DNA of 64,000 nt from Nannocystis punicea (GTDB taxonomy: Bacteria; Myxococcota_A; Polyangia; Nannocystales; Nannocystaceae), in contig NZ_CP114040.1 in the NCBI RefSeq assembly GCF_026965555.1, positions 7,378,001-7,442,000 on the forward strand, written 5' to 3'. The notes under the pieces were generated by a model, which was not told the origin of the DNA, did not search any database, and saw nothing but the letters and a program-made list of their open reading frames with translations. Positions 45,341 through 54,606 of this stretch are shown in pieces (position 1 is the stretch's first letter; the number at the start of each line of letters is the position of its first letter). The position numbers were made by a program, and so were the translations under genes.

Positions 45341-46696
45341 ATGCTCCGCGCTCGCCTCGCCCCCCTCGCGCTCGCGTCCGTCGCCGCGGCCGGCTGCGCG
45401 GAGGACCCCAGCTTCTGGGTCCGCTGGCGCTTGCAGTCGCCGGTCGAGGCCGAGGTGAGCGAGGCCGTCGAGCTCGTGTCGGTCGACCAGTGCACCGAAC
45501 TCGGCATCACGCGGGTCCGCATCAGCACCCGCGACGGCAACAACACTCTCGTCGACGAGCGCGAGTTCCCCTGCTTCCCCGCCGGCTTCGAAGATCCGGA
45601 CGCCCGTGCCCCGGGCCCGGAGGTCGGCGCCGGTGCGTACAGCGTCACGGTCACCGCGCTCGGTCGCCGCGACGTCCAGTTCTGCGCCGACGAGCCCGTC
45701 GAGGACGACGGCGACACCGACGGCACCGAGATCGACACCTCCTGCAAGAAGGTGCTCGCCTCCACCGCGCAGGACGTGATGGTCCAGGCGACCGGGGAGG
45801 GCAAGCAGCTGCCCGACTTCGTCATCGTCGGCGCGCCGCAGTGCAGCGACGGCATCGACAACGACCGCGACGGCTACACCGACCTCGCCGACCCCTCGTG
45901 CGCCGGGGACCGCACCGCGCTCGAGGTCGGCGACAGCGCCGGCGCGCAGATCCTGGTCCGCCCCGAGCTGATGAGCGGCAACCCGAACGCTTACTGCGGC
46001 GGCCTGCAGCTCGGCGAGATCGAGCTCGCCATCGACGGCCCGACGGCGAGGAAGATCCGCTTCCCCTGCACCACCACCGCCCAGACCATCAGCGAGCCGC
46101 TCGACCCCGGCGATTACACCCTCTCGGTCACCGGCCTCGGCACCAACGGCAAGCCGCTCGCCGTCCCCATGCTCGACGCGGACGTCACCGCCTTCACCCT
46201 CGCGCCGGAGGGCTTCCGCAGCGTCGACCTGATCGCCGACTTCACGATCGCCAGCTTCCTCGCGCCGATCGACGCCGGCTTCTCGTTCTCCCTGGCGATC
46301 CTCAGCGGCCCCGACGAGCTGCCCCTCACGACCTGTGAGCCGGAGCCGGGCCTCGTCCTCGACCGCGCGCGGATCACCGTCCTCGACGCCGACCTCCAGG
46401 TCGTCCCGACCGCCGCGCTGCGCGACGGCCAGAACCCGCCGATCGTGCTCGACGGCGTGGCCACCGTCCCGTGCGCGCAGCTCGGCAAGATCCGCGACAT
46501 CGAGCCGCTGGTGTGGGACGACGCCGCGCCGGGTCACGAGGCGCTGTTCCTGCGCATCGAGGCGCTCGCGCCCGACTCCGACGTGGCCTGCTACGGCAAC
46601 GGCGACGACCCGGTGCCGGCGGCCCCGAACGCCAGTCTGGCCGTCGAGCTGCCGCGGATCTCTTTCGACGGCGCCTGCGCCGGAATGCAACCATGA
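45341..46696 (+). CDS. Putative lipoprotein, third of a three-lipoprotein operon
   Basis: The 451-residue product begins MLRARLAPLALASVAAAGC with Cys19 as lipobox. A first domain (SFWVRWRLQSPVEAEVSEAVE) repeats the W-rich opening of the two preceding proteins. In the middle is a calcium-binding-type loop, CSDGIDNDRDGYTDLADPSC, a motif frequent in myxobacterial surface proteins. Two further beta domains follow (YTLSVTGLGTNGKPLA, SLAILSGPDELPL). Paired Cys are numerous. It is the largest of the three lipoproteins and its stop overlaps the start of the next gene (ATGA), so all four genes are probably one transcript. Confidence 0.78.
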   Translation: MLRARLAPLALASVAAAGCAEDPSFWVRWRLQSPVEAEVSEAVELVSVDQCTELGITRVRISTRDGNNTLVDEREFPCFPAGFEDPDARAPGPEVGAGAYSVTVTALGRRDVQFCADEPVEDDGDTDGTEIDTSCKKVLASTAQDVMVQATGEGKQLPDFVIVGAPQCSDGIDNDRDGYTDLADPSCAGDRTALEVGDSAGAQILVRPELMSGNPNAYCGGLQLGEIELAIDGPTARKIRFPCTTTAQTISEPLDPGDYTLSVTGLGTNGKPLAVPMLDADVTAFTLAPEGFRSVDLIADFTIASFLAPIDAGFSFSLAILSGPDELPLTTCEPEPGLVLDRARITVLDADLQVVPTAALRDGQNPPIVLDGVATVPCAQLGKIRDIEPLVWDDAAPGHEALFLRIEALAPDSDVACYGNGDDPVPAAPNASLAVELPRISFDGACAGMQP

Positions 46697-47514
46697 CCGA
46701 CACACCCGAACAACCCGGCACCCCGGCCGCGCCCGCCGCATCGGCGCCTCGCTCGGACTCGCGGCGCAAGCGTCGCGGCACCGGCCCGTTCCTGACCTCC
46801 GAGCAGGAGATCGCGCAGGCGCAGGCGGAGGCCGCCGCCCGCAACCCTGCACCCGCGGCTCCGCTGACGAGCGAGCGGCCGCTCACCCCGAAGTTCGGCC
46901 GCTACGAGCGCGCCGACTTCGAGCGCGTCGAGACGATGCTCGGCAGCTTCGCCACCCGGCGGTTCGGCCCGTTCGTCACCCAGGTCATGAACGGCTTCTT
47001 CGGCGGCGCCACGCCGGCCGAGAAGAACAACGCCGACCTGCGGCGCGCCGCCCAGACCTTCTGCCTGTACGGCTACCGCGACCCCAAGGGCATCCGCCTG
47101 ATCGATATGTTCGCCAGCGCCGGCCTGCCCCTCGAGGGCCGCCAGCGCGCCGCGCTCGACGCCTGCCTGCAGGCGCGGCTGCTGCTGGTCGCCGTCGACG
47201 ACGTCCACCCCGGCAAGCAGCGCGTCCGCGGCAAGGACCTCCTGCGCGACGAGCCGGTCACCCTCACCGACAACAACATGTCCCAGGTCCTGCGCCCGGG
47301 CGACCGCGTCCTGACCTGGACGATCCCGTGGGGCACCAGCTGGCAGCCGATCGGCGTCGGCCAGCGCCTGGAGGCCCGCCGGGCCGGCGTCCTCGATCGC
47401 GGCCTCGAGACCCTGTGCGACAGCCTGCGCGCGGTCCGGCGCGAGCTGCCCGACCGCCACGGCCCCAACCTGTTCTGGCTGGTCCACCGGGTCGCCAACG
47501 CGCCGCTCGCCTGA
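46693..47514 (+). CDS. Cytoplasmic protein of unknown function, last gene of the lipoprotein operon
   Basis: The 273-residue protein has no signal peptide. The first 65 residues are low-complexity and basic (SDSRRKRRGTGPFLTS). The folded part starts FGRYERADFERVETMLGSF and contains NGFFGGATPAEKNNADLRRA, TFCLYGYRDPKGIRLIDMFASAG and a beta-like NNMSQVLRPGDRVLTWTIPWG. I do not recognise the family. The overlap with the lipoprotein gene upstream (ATGA) argues for coupled translation. A partial R14-like motif (ACATGTCCCAGG, 47277-47288) lies in frame. A six-unit array follows the stop. Confidence 0.65.
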   Translation: MTDTPEQPGTPAAPAASAPRSDSRRKRRGTGPFLTSEQEIAQAQAEAAARNPAPAAPLTSERPLTPKFGRYERADFERVETMLGSFATRRFGPFVTQVMNGFFGGATPAEKNNADLRRAAQTFCLYGYRDPKGIRLIDMFASAGLPLEGRQRAALDACLQARLLLVAVDDVHPGKQRVRGKDLLRDEPVTLTDNNMSQVLRPGDRVLTWTIPWGTSWQPIGVGQRLEARRAGVLDRGLETLCDSLRAVRRELPDRHGPNLFWLVHRVANAPLA

Positions 47515-47528
47515 GCCTGCGCTTCCGG

Positions 47529-47605
47529 GCATGTCCCGACGGACATGTCCGTCGAGACCCGCTGGAAGGGGCATGTCCGCCTGGACATGCCCCTTCGGTC
47601 ATAGG
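47529..47605. repeat. R14 array, 6 units, strict 14-bp period
   Basis: Units start at 47529, 47543, 47557, 47571, 47585 and 47599. The third unit (ACCCGCTGGAAGGG) has lost the core, yet the spacing is maintained on both sides. It lies between the stop codons of convergent genes (47514 and 47667). This is the longest regular example in the window. Confidence 0.9.
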
Positions 47606-47666
47606 CCGGCCGGCCCACCCGTCGACGCTCTCGCACAGCGAGGCTCCTGCCGGCTCCCCCAGCGGC

Positions 47667-49463
47667 TCAGCGCCGCCGCCGGCGCGCCGCCAGCAGCCCT
47701 AGCCCCGCGAGCATCAGCGCCGCGCCGCCCCGTCCGCCGCCCGTGCGGCAGCCGCAGCCGCTGGCGTCGTCCTGCCCGCCGCCGGTGGCAGAGTCGGGCC
47801 CGCCGTCGCTGCTGCCAGGGCCGTCGGAGTCGGTGTCGCTGGCGCTGGTGGTCGGCGCGTCGGGGAAGCGGGGCCAGCCGTGGGCCAGGTTCCACTCCTC
47901 GATCTTCTTGTTGATCGCCGCGGTGTTGTTGACGAGGTGCATCGGCTTGCCCTTGAGGGCGACCTGCTGGACCTCCTCGGCCCACCACATCTCGCCGATG
48001 AAGTCCGGCCACGGCCCGCCGTTGGGCACGAAGATCTCGCGCTCGTCGGGCAGCGTCACCACGCTGTTGCCGTCGCACAGGTTGTACTCGGTGGCCGAGC
48101 GGAAGCTCGGCACCTCCGGCAGGTCCGGGTTGATATGGAAGATCGGGTCCGCGATCATCTCGTTGGGCGAGATGACCGTGTACATGCGCGTGAGGTACGA
48201 GTACGTGTCGAGCAGCTCCTGCGCGTGCTCCCCGGGCGCGATGATCCGGCTGTCGAGCGCCTGCGCGAAGCCGCTGCCGTCGCCCCACGCCATCGCGTCG
48301 ATCTGCCCCGCGTAGGCCGGGAGGTTCGCGTAGAACTCCTCCGCAGCGAGGCCGTCGGGCACCGGCAGGAAGTCGTTCAGCAGGCTCTCGAGCAGCGGGT
48401 GGTTGTAGAAGCAGAAGTCGGCGCCGAAGCAGTTGGCCAGGCCCTGGTCGTTGAGGGTGGTGATCACCTGCTCGGGCGGCAGGCCGACGAACGCCGCCTC
48501 GTTCCACGACGTGCTGTAGAAGTTGAACGAGAACGGCTGGACCACGTTCGACGGCCCGGCGTACTCGGTCACGAACGCCAGCCCGTCGGCCTCGAGGTCG
48601 TCGACCGCCTTGGTGATGACCTCCTTGTAGTTCGCCGCGAACTGCAGCCAGTCGATCTTCAGCGGGTTGACGAGGACGTGGCGGTAGTTGGTCGGCGCCG
48701 CCCGCTGGTCGCCGAGCACGAACACGCGGATGTCCATGTTCTCGATCGAGGCGAAGCGGGTCAGTCGCAGCGGGAAGCAGTTCTCGTTCGACGGGTAGCG
48801 CAGGACGATCGGGTGCACGTCGCCGCCGTCGGACCCCGCCGCCAGCTTGAGCGCGACGATCACGTTGCCCTCGTCGAGGTACTGCTGCAGCACCATCTCC
48901 GAGCCGTCGATCCACTGATAGTCGTTGTCGAGCAGCCACTGCTTGATCGGCTCGATCGTCTGGTCCTGCAGGACCACGATCTCGAACGCGCCGGCCGTGG
49001 TCTTGAACACCACCGGGTCCTCGCCCGGGGCCGGCTCCTCGCCGCTGGTGCTGCCGCCGGCAGTGTCGCCGGCGGTCCCCGTCGCGTTGGTCGTGAGCCC
49101 GCCGGAGATGCCGTTCTCGCCGCAGATCTCGAAGGTCTGCTGCAGCTGGTAGGTCGGCACCGACGAATTCAGCAGCGCGTCGAACAGCGGCTGCGAGCCG
49201 ACCTCGAACTCGGGGATCTGCGCGATCGGGACCAGCCACGCGAACTTCTGCGCGTTGGTGTTGGGGTCGATGCTGATCTGGATGTGGACCTCGACCTCGT
49301 TCTGATTGAGGACGAAGAGCACGTTCTCGCCGTCTTGATTGACGGGCATCGAGTTCGGCAGGCCGCCGTCGCAGAACACGCCGCCGCACGCCTCGGCCGT
49401 CTGCGGCAGCGCCACGGCCCCCGCCGCGGCGAACGCCGCACCCAACAACATGGAAGTCCGCAT
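47667..49463 (-). CDS. DUF2330-family exported protein with MYXO-CTERM tail
   Basis: The 598-residue protein has a signal peptide (MRTSMLLGAAFAAAGAVALP) and a DUF2330 domain starting CGGVFCDGGLPNSMPVNQDGE, with QKFAWLVPIAQIPEFEVGSQPLF and HPIVLRYPS. A Gly/Thr/Pro linker splits the domain near residue 140-160. The C-terminus is a Ser/Asp/Gly linker followed by SGCGCRTGG, a hydrophobic helix and an Arg cluster, the MYXO-CTERM signal used for surface sorting in myxobacteria. The function of DUF2330 is not known. ATG at 49463 fits the signal peptide; the ORF extends 31 codons upstream without support. Confidence 0.9.
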   Translation of the reverse strand: MRTSMLLGAAFAAAGAVALPQTAEACGGVFCDGGLPNSMPVNQDGENVLFVLNQNEVEVHIQISIDPNTNAQKFAWLVPIAQIPEFEVGSQPLFDALLNSSVPTYQLQQTFEICGENGISGGLTTNATGTAGDTAGGSTSGEEPAPGEDPVVFKTTAGAFEIVVLQDQTIEPIKQWLLDNDYQWIDGSEMVLQQYLDEGNVIVALKLAAGSDGGDVHPIVLRYPSNENCFPLRLTRFASIENMDIRVFVLGDQRAAPTNYRHVLVNPLKIDWLQFAANYKEVITKAVDDLEADGLAFVTEYAGPSNVVQPFSFNFYSTSWNEAAFVGLPPEQVITTLNDQGLANCFGADFCFYNHPLLESLLNDFLPVPDGLAAEEFYANLPAYAGQIDAMAWGDGSGFAQALDSRIIAPGEHAQELLDTYSYLTRMYTVISPNEMIADPIFHINPDLPEVPSFRSATEYNLCDGNSVVTLPDEREIFVPNGGPWPDFIGEMWWAEEVQQVALKGKPMHLVNNTAAINKKIEEWNLAHGWPRFPDAPTTSASDTDSDGPGSSDGGPDSATGGGQDDASGCGCRTGGGRGGAALMLAGLGLLAARRRRR

Positions 49464-49584
49464 CACCGTGCTCCGATCTCGCAAGTCAAAACAGCCTGTC
49501 ACGGCAGGGTCGCACAGGCGTGCGCATCCCGCCAGCGACGGCGAAATTGCGGCCACAAGGCGGGCCCGGAACGCTGCTCTGCGC

Positions 49585-50934
49585 TCAGGTGCGGAAGATG
49601 TAAGACCGCTGGCCGTGGACCCGGGCGACCCCGCGCGGGCGCGGCTGCATCGCCCCGCGCAGCTCGGCCATCATCTCGAGGGTCGGGCTCGGGTCGCTCG
49701 GCGACTGCGGCGGCACAACATCGAGCGTGAAGCGGATGCTCGGCGAGGGCTCGATCGACCGCAGGTATTGCATGCAGAACTCGCGCGCCTCGTTCTCGTC
49801 GGTGGCCAGCACCGTCAGCCCCGTGGTGTAGCCGTCGGTGTTCTCGGGCCAGTGCTCCGGCCGCTCGCCCGCCTCGGCGCGCGCCACCACCGTGTACATG
49901 CTGACCTGCGGCGAGCGCCCGTGGTCGGCCTCGTTGAGGCAATCGAGGATGTGCGGCGTGATCCACTCGCGCTGGCCGGCCAGCCGCGCCACCTCGCGGG
50001 CCTCGCCCTGGCGGCCGTTCTGCCACAGCGCCTCGAAGATCTCCTCCGCGACCAGGCTGCAATAGCCGATCTGCCCCGGGTCCTGTGCGTAGCGCCGCTC
50101 GAGCAGCTCGAGCGCGCCGTACAGCAGGCCGAGCGCCTCGTCGAGGTCGCAGTCGGCGGCCGACAATCGCCAGCCGCCGAGCACCGCCAGCGTCAACGCG
50201 TTGCCCTTGTCGAGCTGACGCGCCCGCTCGAGCGCGCCCAGGGCCTGCTCGTAGCGGCCCAGGCGGTACAGCGTGATCGCCTTGTTGTACTGCGCCCCCG
50301 CGTTCTCGGGGTCGAGGCTCAGCGCGAAGTCGAAGCGATCGATCGCCTCGTCGAGGCGATCGAGGTCGGACAGACAGATGCCGTGCTCGACCAGGATCTC
50401 GACGTTGATCGAGTCGTCGCTGAGATAGGCGTCGTAGATCTGTTCGGCCTCTTCGAGCCGACCCTGGCGCCGCAGCAACGCCCCCAGCGCCGCGATCGCC
50501 TCGTACATCCCGCCGTGCGGGTCACACTCGTTGGCCCGGCGATAACAGACCTCCGCGTCCATCTCGCGGCCGAGTCGCTCGAGCACCGCGCCGAGGTTGT
50601 AGTGCTGCAGGCCGCCGCCCGGGTCGTGATCGATCGCCGCCTCGAACGCCTCGCGGGCCTTCTCGAGGTCGCCGACCAGGTCTTGCACGTTGCCGAGTGC
50701 GATCAGGACGTCGGCCTCGCGGGGGAACTCGTTGGCGGCCCTGCGCGCGAGCGTCAGCGCGTGGTCCAGTTCGCCCGTCTCACACAACCCGCGGACCCAC
50801 ATGCAGTACATGCGCACCAGGTCGTCGGGCGGGAGGTCCGGCTCCCAACAGCTTCGCAACAAGCGGACCGCCGAATCCGCGGCACCCTGGTTCAGCAGGG
50901 TCGCGATCGCGTCGAGTTGGGGTAGAGAAGACAT
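49585..50934 (-). CDS. Tetratricopeptide-repeat protein
   Basis: The 449-residue protein contains at least six TPR units between residues 35 and 300, for example ADVLIALGNVQDLVGDLEKA, LQHYNLGAVLERLGREMDA and AQYNKAITLYRLGRYEQALG. The last about 120 residues form a separate domain (VSMYTVVARAEAGERPEHWP, GYTTGLTVLATDENEAREF) that resembles a small ferredoxin-like or regulatory module. There is no signal peptide, so it acts in the cytoplasm, likely as a scaffold. ATG at 50934 is preferred over the ORF start at 51006. It is on the same strand as, and about 120 bp after, the SDR gene. Confidence 0.88.
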   Translation of the reverse strand: MSSLPQLDAIATLLNQGAADSAVRLLRSCWEPDLPPDDLVRMYCMWVRGLCETGELDHALTLARRAANEFPREADVLIALGNVQDLVGDLEKAREAFEAAIDHDPGGGLQHYNLGAVLERLGREMDAEVCYRRANECDPHGGMYEAIAALGALLRRQGRLEEAEQIYDAYLSDDSINVEILVEHGICLSDLDRLDEAIDRFDFALSLDPENAGAQYNKAITLYRLGRYEQALGALERARQLDKGNALTLAVLGGWRLSAADCDLDEALGLLYGALELLERRYAQDPGQIGYCSLVAEEIFEALWQNGRQGEAREVARLAGQREWITPHILDCLNEADHGRSPQVSMYTVVARAEAGERPEHWPENTDGYTTGLTVLATDENEAREFCMQYLRSIEPSPSIRFTLDVVPPQSPSDPSPTLEMMAELRGAMQPRPRGVARVHGQRSYIFRT

Positions 50935-51051
50935 GGGAAAGCCAGGGCACGCCGGCCCGAAGGGCCGTGGGGTTATGGTTTTTGCACGGGCCTTCGCGCT
51001 TGGCAATCCTGGGGATTTCGCCCGCTCGCTTTCTCGCCCGACCTCCGGATT

Positions 51052-51867
51052 TTACGCGCTCTCGGGTCCGCCGCGAGTGGCACCAGCGGCGGGAGAACGT
51101 CGCACATTGCGACGTCTTGCGAGCCAGGCGAGCGTCCGCCGCGGCAACGCGCGGGCGAGCAGCGCCACCAGAGCCGAGGCCGCGCCATCGTGCGATACGG
51201 CCCGTCCGGCCAGCGCATCGCGCAGCGCTAGGGCCACCACCTGCTCCGGCATCGTGGCAGCGGAGATCGGCCCACGCACGCCGGCGACCGCGAAGAACTC
51301 GGTCGCCACCGGCCCTGGACACACCGCACACACATCGATCCCACGCGGGCGCAATTCCTCGCGCAACGCATAGGCCAGGGAGATCACGAAACTCTTGCTG
51401 GCTGCATACGCCGCGAAATAGGGCGAAGGCACATACCCCGCCGCAGATGCCACCAGAATCACCTTCGACCCGCGCGACATCCAGGGCAAAAGCCCGTGTG
51501 TCAGCAAGGAAAGTGCGCGAATGTTCAGGTCGAGCATGCTCGCCAGCGACGCGGCGTCCTGGTCGGCGAATGCCCCGAGGTGACCGACACCGGCGCTGGC
51601 CACGAACAGGCGCACGGCAGGTCGTTCGTCTCGCACGCGCGCGAGCACGGCCTCGACCCCGGCGGACGTCGCCAGGTCGGCAGTGATCGGCACCCCGAGC
51701 TCGCGCGGCAGCTCGCGCGCGATCGCGTGCAGGCGCTGCTCGCGGCGTGCGACCAGCCAGATCTGCGCCAGGTCGGCGAACGCCGGGTGCGCGGCGATCG
51801 CCCGTGCGAACGTCTCGCCGAGCCCCGACGACGCCCCCGTCACGACGGCGATCGGTCGTCCAGTCAT
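51052..51867 (-). CDS. Short-chain dehydrogenase/reductase
   Basis: The 271-residue protein has the cofactor loop TGASSGLG (10-17), ADLATS, the N-A-G equivalent ASAGVG, and the catalytic set N115, S141, Y154 and K158 (YAASK). The C-terminus is Arg/Ala-rich and longer than the core. It belongs to the classical SDRs and reduces or oxidises an unknown carbonyl/alcohol with NAD(P)H. Codon use and GC are slightly lower than in neighbours. Its ATG overlaps the stop of the M20 amidohydrolase gene by 4 bp, so the two are co-translated. Confidence 0.9.
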   Translation of the reverse strand: MTGRPIAVVTGASSGLGETFARAIAAHPAFADLAQIWLVARREQRLHAIARELPRELGVPITADLATSAGVEAVLARVRDERPAVRLFVASAGVGHLGAFADQDAASLASMLDLNIRALSLLTHGLLPWMSRGSKVILVASAAGYVPSPYFAAYAASKSFVISLAYALREELRPRGIDVCAVCPGPVATEFFAVAGVRGPISAATMPEQVVALALRDALAGRAVSHDGAASALVALLARALPRRTLAWLARRRNVRRSPAAGATRGGPESA

Positions 51868-53048
51868 GCCAGCGCCGCGAGGCGATCGCGGACGATGCCG
51901 AGGAACATCGCCACGCCCGTCGGGATGAGGTCGTCGTCGAAGTCGAAGTCGGGGTGGTGGCAGACCGGCGTGTCCTCGTCGCCGCGACGGGCCCCGAGAA
52001 AAAAGTACGCCGCCGGCACCGCCTGCGCAAAGTAGGCGAAGTCTTCCCCGCCCGCCAGCGGCAGACCCGCGTTCGAAACCCGTTCACGACCGAGCACGGC
52101 GGCGCCGACGCGAGTCACTGCGTCCACGCAGTTCGCGTCGTTCATCGTCACCGGGTAGCCGACCTCGATCTGCAGGTCGATGTCGACCGCGAACGTCGCC
52201 GCAGTGCCGCTCACCACCTCGCGCACGCGCTCCATCACCCGCTCGGTGGTGCTCGGCTCGAACGAGCGGATCGTGCCCTTCATGCGCGCGACGTCGGGGA
52301 TCACGTTGTGCGTCGTGCCCGCCGTGAATTGGGTGATGGACACCACCGCCCCGCCGGCGTAGCCGAGCCCGCGCGACACCACCGTCTGCAGCGCAGTCAC
52401 CAGGTGAGCCCCGGCCACGATCGGGTCGCGGCACAATTGCGGCTGGCTGCCGTGGCCGCCCTTGCCGCGGATCGTGAGCGTCAGCTCGTGCACCTGCGCC
52501 AGCATCGGCCCGACCTGCACGCGCAGCTCGCCTTTCGGGTACGCCGGCCAGTTGTGCAGCCCGTAGATCTCGCGCACCCCGGCCAGCGCACCCTCCTCCA
52601 CCATCACCTTCGCGCCGCCGCCCCGGACCCCTTCCTCGGCTGGCTGAAAGAGCAGGCGGATGTTGCCGCGCACCGACTCGCGGTGACGCGCGAGGATGTC
52701 GGCGACCCCGAGCAGGATCGCCGTGTGGCCGTCGTGCCCGCACTTGTGCGCGCGGCCCTGGTGGACCGAGCGATACGGCAGGTCGGTGCTCTCGTGCATC
52801 GGCAGGCAGTCGAGGTCGGCGCGCAGCGCGATCGTCGGCCCGGAGGAGTGCGGGTGTAGATCGGCCACCAGCCCCGTCTCGGCGCAATTGCGCGGCTGGT
52901 ACCCGCGCTCCATGAGCCACGCGCGGACCAGCGCTTGCGTGCGCACCTCCTCGAAGCCCAGCTCCGGGTGGCGGTGGAGGTCGTGGCGGATCTCTCGCAG
53001 GCGATCGGTGAGCGCCTCGATCTCGGCGCGCGGGTCGGTCCAGGACAT
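51864..53048 (-). CDS. M20-family amidohydrolase
   Basis: The 394-residue enzyme has the M20D layout: RHDLHRHPELGFEE, ALRADLDCLPMHE, HKCGHDGHTAILLG with the metal ligands, FQPAEEGVRGGGAKVMVEEGAL, and the dimerisation domain GKGGHGSQPQLCRDPI. The last metal-ligand block is SNAGLPLAGGEDFAYFA and PVCHHPDFDFDDD. Such enzymes deacylate N-acyl amino acids, hippurate or indoleacetyl-amino acids. The substrate is not defined by context. It forms an operon with the following SDR gene by a 4-bp overlap. Confidence 0.94.
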   Translation of the reverse strand: MSWTDPRAEIEALTDRLREIRHDLHRHPELGFEEVRTQALVRAWLMERGYQPRNCAETGLVADLHPHSSGPTIALRADLDCLPMHESTDLPYRSVHQGRAHKCGHDGHTAILLGVADILARHRESVRGNIRLLFQPAEEGVRGGGAKVMVEEGALAGVREIYGLHNWPAYPKGELRVQVGPMLAQVHELTLTIRGKGGHGSQPQLCRDPIVAGAHLVTALQTVVSRGLGYAGGAVVSITQFTAGTTHNVIPDVARMKGTIRSFEPSTTERVMERVREVVSGTAATFAVDIDLQIEVGYPVTMNDANCVDAVTRVGAAVLGRERVSNAGLPLAGGEDFAYFAQAVPAAYFFLGARRGDEDTPVCHHPDFDFDDDLIPTGVAMFLGIVRDRLAALA

Positions 53049-53159
53049 GCCAGCAAGCTAGACCATCATTCGCGCCGACGCGACCGCTTGCCCGTCACTG
53101 CGCCGGCGCGCCTCTGGGGTCGCTGAGCGGCAGCACCCGTCGCGGTCCTCTACGAGGGC

Positions 53160-53462
53160 GTGCTCACCGCCCATCGCTCCTGCGAGATCGCCCTCGCCGA
53201 CCCCTTCGACCGCCCGCCCGCCCGCTACCTCGCCCGGGTCGAGGCCGAACTCGATCGCGGCAGCAACCCCGACCTCGTGCGGCGGTTTCCTCGGCCCGGC
53301 TCGCCACGCCTTCGCACCGCGCTGGTCGGCCAGGTCGCGCAGCTCATCGACGACACTCTGCGGGGAGCACGGCGTGGTCCACACCGCCACTCCCGTCACC
53401 ATCGCCGACGGGCACCGATTCGACCGGGCGCTCGACCTCGAACCTGCCCCGAAGACCAGCTG
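53160..53462 (+). pseudogene. Possible frameshifted remnant of a small gene
   Basis: In frame from GTG 53160 the reading is protein-like for about 65 residues (ALADPFDRPPARYLARVEAE, TALVGQVAQLIDDTL). It then degrades to Arg/His-rich shadow sequence, while another frame becomes protein-like (HTATPVTIADGHRFDRALDL) and ends at TGA 53462. The two halves would join by one frameshift near 53365. The end includes an R14-like CCCCGAAGACCAG. No family is recognised. The rest of 53049-53520 holds nothing evident. Confidence 0.3.
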
Positions 53463-53520
53463 AGCGGGCGCCCGGGGCGGGCGATTGCGCCGGCCCGGGT
53501 CGTCGTGCCACCCTTGGTGG

Positions 53521-54129
53521 ATGCAAGAGCCGCAGGCCAACCACTCGCCCCCGGGAGTGCCTCCGCAAGCGCAGCCGCCGCTCGGCTCCTCGCCGACGCA
53601 GGCCACCGACGAGCTCTTCTTCGAGGGCATCGCCAAGCACAGCGCCAACATCGGCACCTACCTCTGGTGGGTGGGTGTCTGCATCCTCGGCGGCGGCATC
53701 GCCTACGGCCTGTTGCAGATCGAGGCCCTGCAGGGCAAGCCGCTGTGGCTGCTGGCGCTGATCGGCACGCCGATGCTGCTGTGGTCGTACCTGCAGCACA
53801 TCAGCACCCGCTACAAGATCTCGCGCCGGCGGGTCGAGTTCCAGAAGGGCGTCGTCAGCCGCCGGCTCGACTCGCTCGAGCTGTGGCGCGTGCTCGACGT
53901 GCGCTACGAGCAGAGCCTGCTCGACCGGATCTTCGACAACGCCAAGATCACCCTGATCGGCACCGACCAGACCCATCCGAACCTGCTCCTCTACGGCTTG
54001 CCGAACCACCGCCAGCTGTTCGAGCGCCTGCGCGAGGCGGTGCAGTTCGCGCGCAGCAACAACCGGCCGATGGAGCTCGCGCCGGGCGCCCACGAGGGCG
54101 GCGACGCCTTCGGCCATCATCACCACTGA
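53521..54129 (+). CDS. Membrane protein with bacterial PH domain
   Basis: The 202-residue protein has a Pro/Gln-rich N-terminus, two membrane helices (about 45-67 and 77-95; WWVGVCILGGGIAYGLL, LWLLALIGTPMLLWSYL) and then a bPH_2-type domain (about 98-180) starting RYKISRRRVEFQKGVVSRR, the YdbS/YdbT-like pattern, followed by LWRVLDVRYEQSLLDRIFD. The protein ends in a natural His run after a Gly-rich tail. Bacterial PH-domain membrane proteins are poorly understood. ATG at 53521 is chosen because the family starts shortly before the first helix. It precedes a TerB-like gene on the same strand. Confidence 0.85.
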   Translation: MQEPQANHSPPGVPPQAQPPLGSSPTQATDELFFEGIAKHSANIGTYLWWVGVCILGGGIAYGLLQIEALQGKPLWLLALIGTPMLLWSYLQHISTRYKISRRRVEFQKGVVSRRLDSLELWRVLDVRYEQSLLDRIFDNAKITLIGTDQTHPNLLLYGLPNHRQLFERLREAVQFARSNNRPMELAPGAHEGGDAFGHHHH

Positions 54130-54209
54130 GCCGGCGGGCGCACCTTCGCCCGCTCGTGGTGCGGTGATCGTCCGGTCACCCGAAGTCCCTTGCGGTATTC
54201 TCGGCCCCG

Positions 54210-54590
54210 ATGAAGCCGCAGAACCCGTCCGCTTTGCACATCCTCGCCTTCGTGTATCTCACCTTCAGCCACGTCACCGACGGCGAGCTGAGCCGCGAGG
54301 AGATCGACACCATCGCGCGGGTGCTCCACGGCTGGCTCCCCGAGGCCACCAGCGACCAGATCTCCAAGGTCATCGTCGACAGCGCCGCGTGGGTCAACGG
54401 CATCACCAGCGACGAGGAGCGGCTCGCGCAGGCCGAGACCTACGCGCACCTGATGAAGGAGCAGATGAGCGAGAAGCAGCGCAGCGCGGTGCTGGTCAAC
54501 CTCATCGAGCTCGCCCGCGCCGACGGCAAGATCACCGCGAGCGAGGAGCAGTTCATCGGCCACCTCACGCGGCTCCTCGGCCTCGGTTGA
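54210..54590 (+). CDS. TerB-like helical protein
   Basis: The 126-residue protein is all helical. Two similar acidic repeats are visible: FSHVTDGELSREEIDTIARV and ARADGKITASEEQFIGHLTR, each resembling the (A/D)DGxLSxxE metal-site pattern of TerB/DjlA-like domains. TerB proteins link to tellurite and phage/stress responses in some bacteria, but standalone TerB-like proteins have diverse or unknown roles. There is no signal peptide. The next gene starts 16 bp downstream and the PH-domain gene is 80 bp upstream, so a small operon is possible. Confidence 0.8.
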   Translation: MKPQNPSALHILAFVYLTFSHVTDGELSREEIDTIARVLHGWLPEATSDQISKVIVDSAAWVNGITSDEERLAQAETYAHLMKEQMSEKQRSAVLVNLIELARADGKITASEEQFIGHLTRLLGLG

Positions 54591-54606
54591 GTTAACGTCG
54601 CCGCGC

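Noticed and set aside
47529..47605. R14 arrays as CRISPR
   Set aside because: The unit is 14 bp without separate spacers of 30-40 bp, units are palindromic, and no cas gene is in the window.
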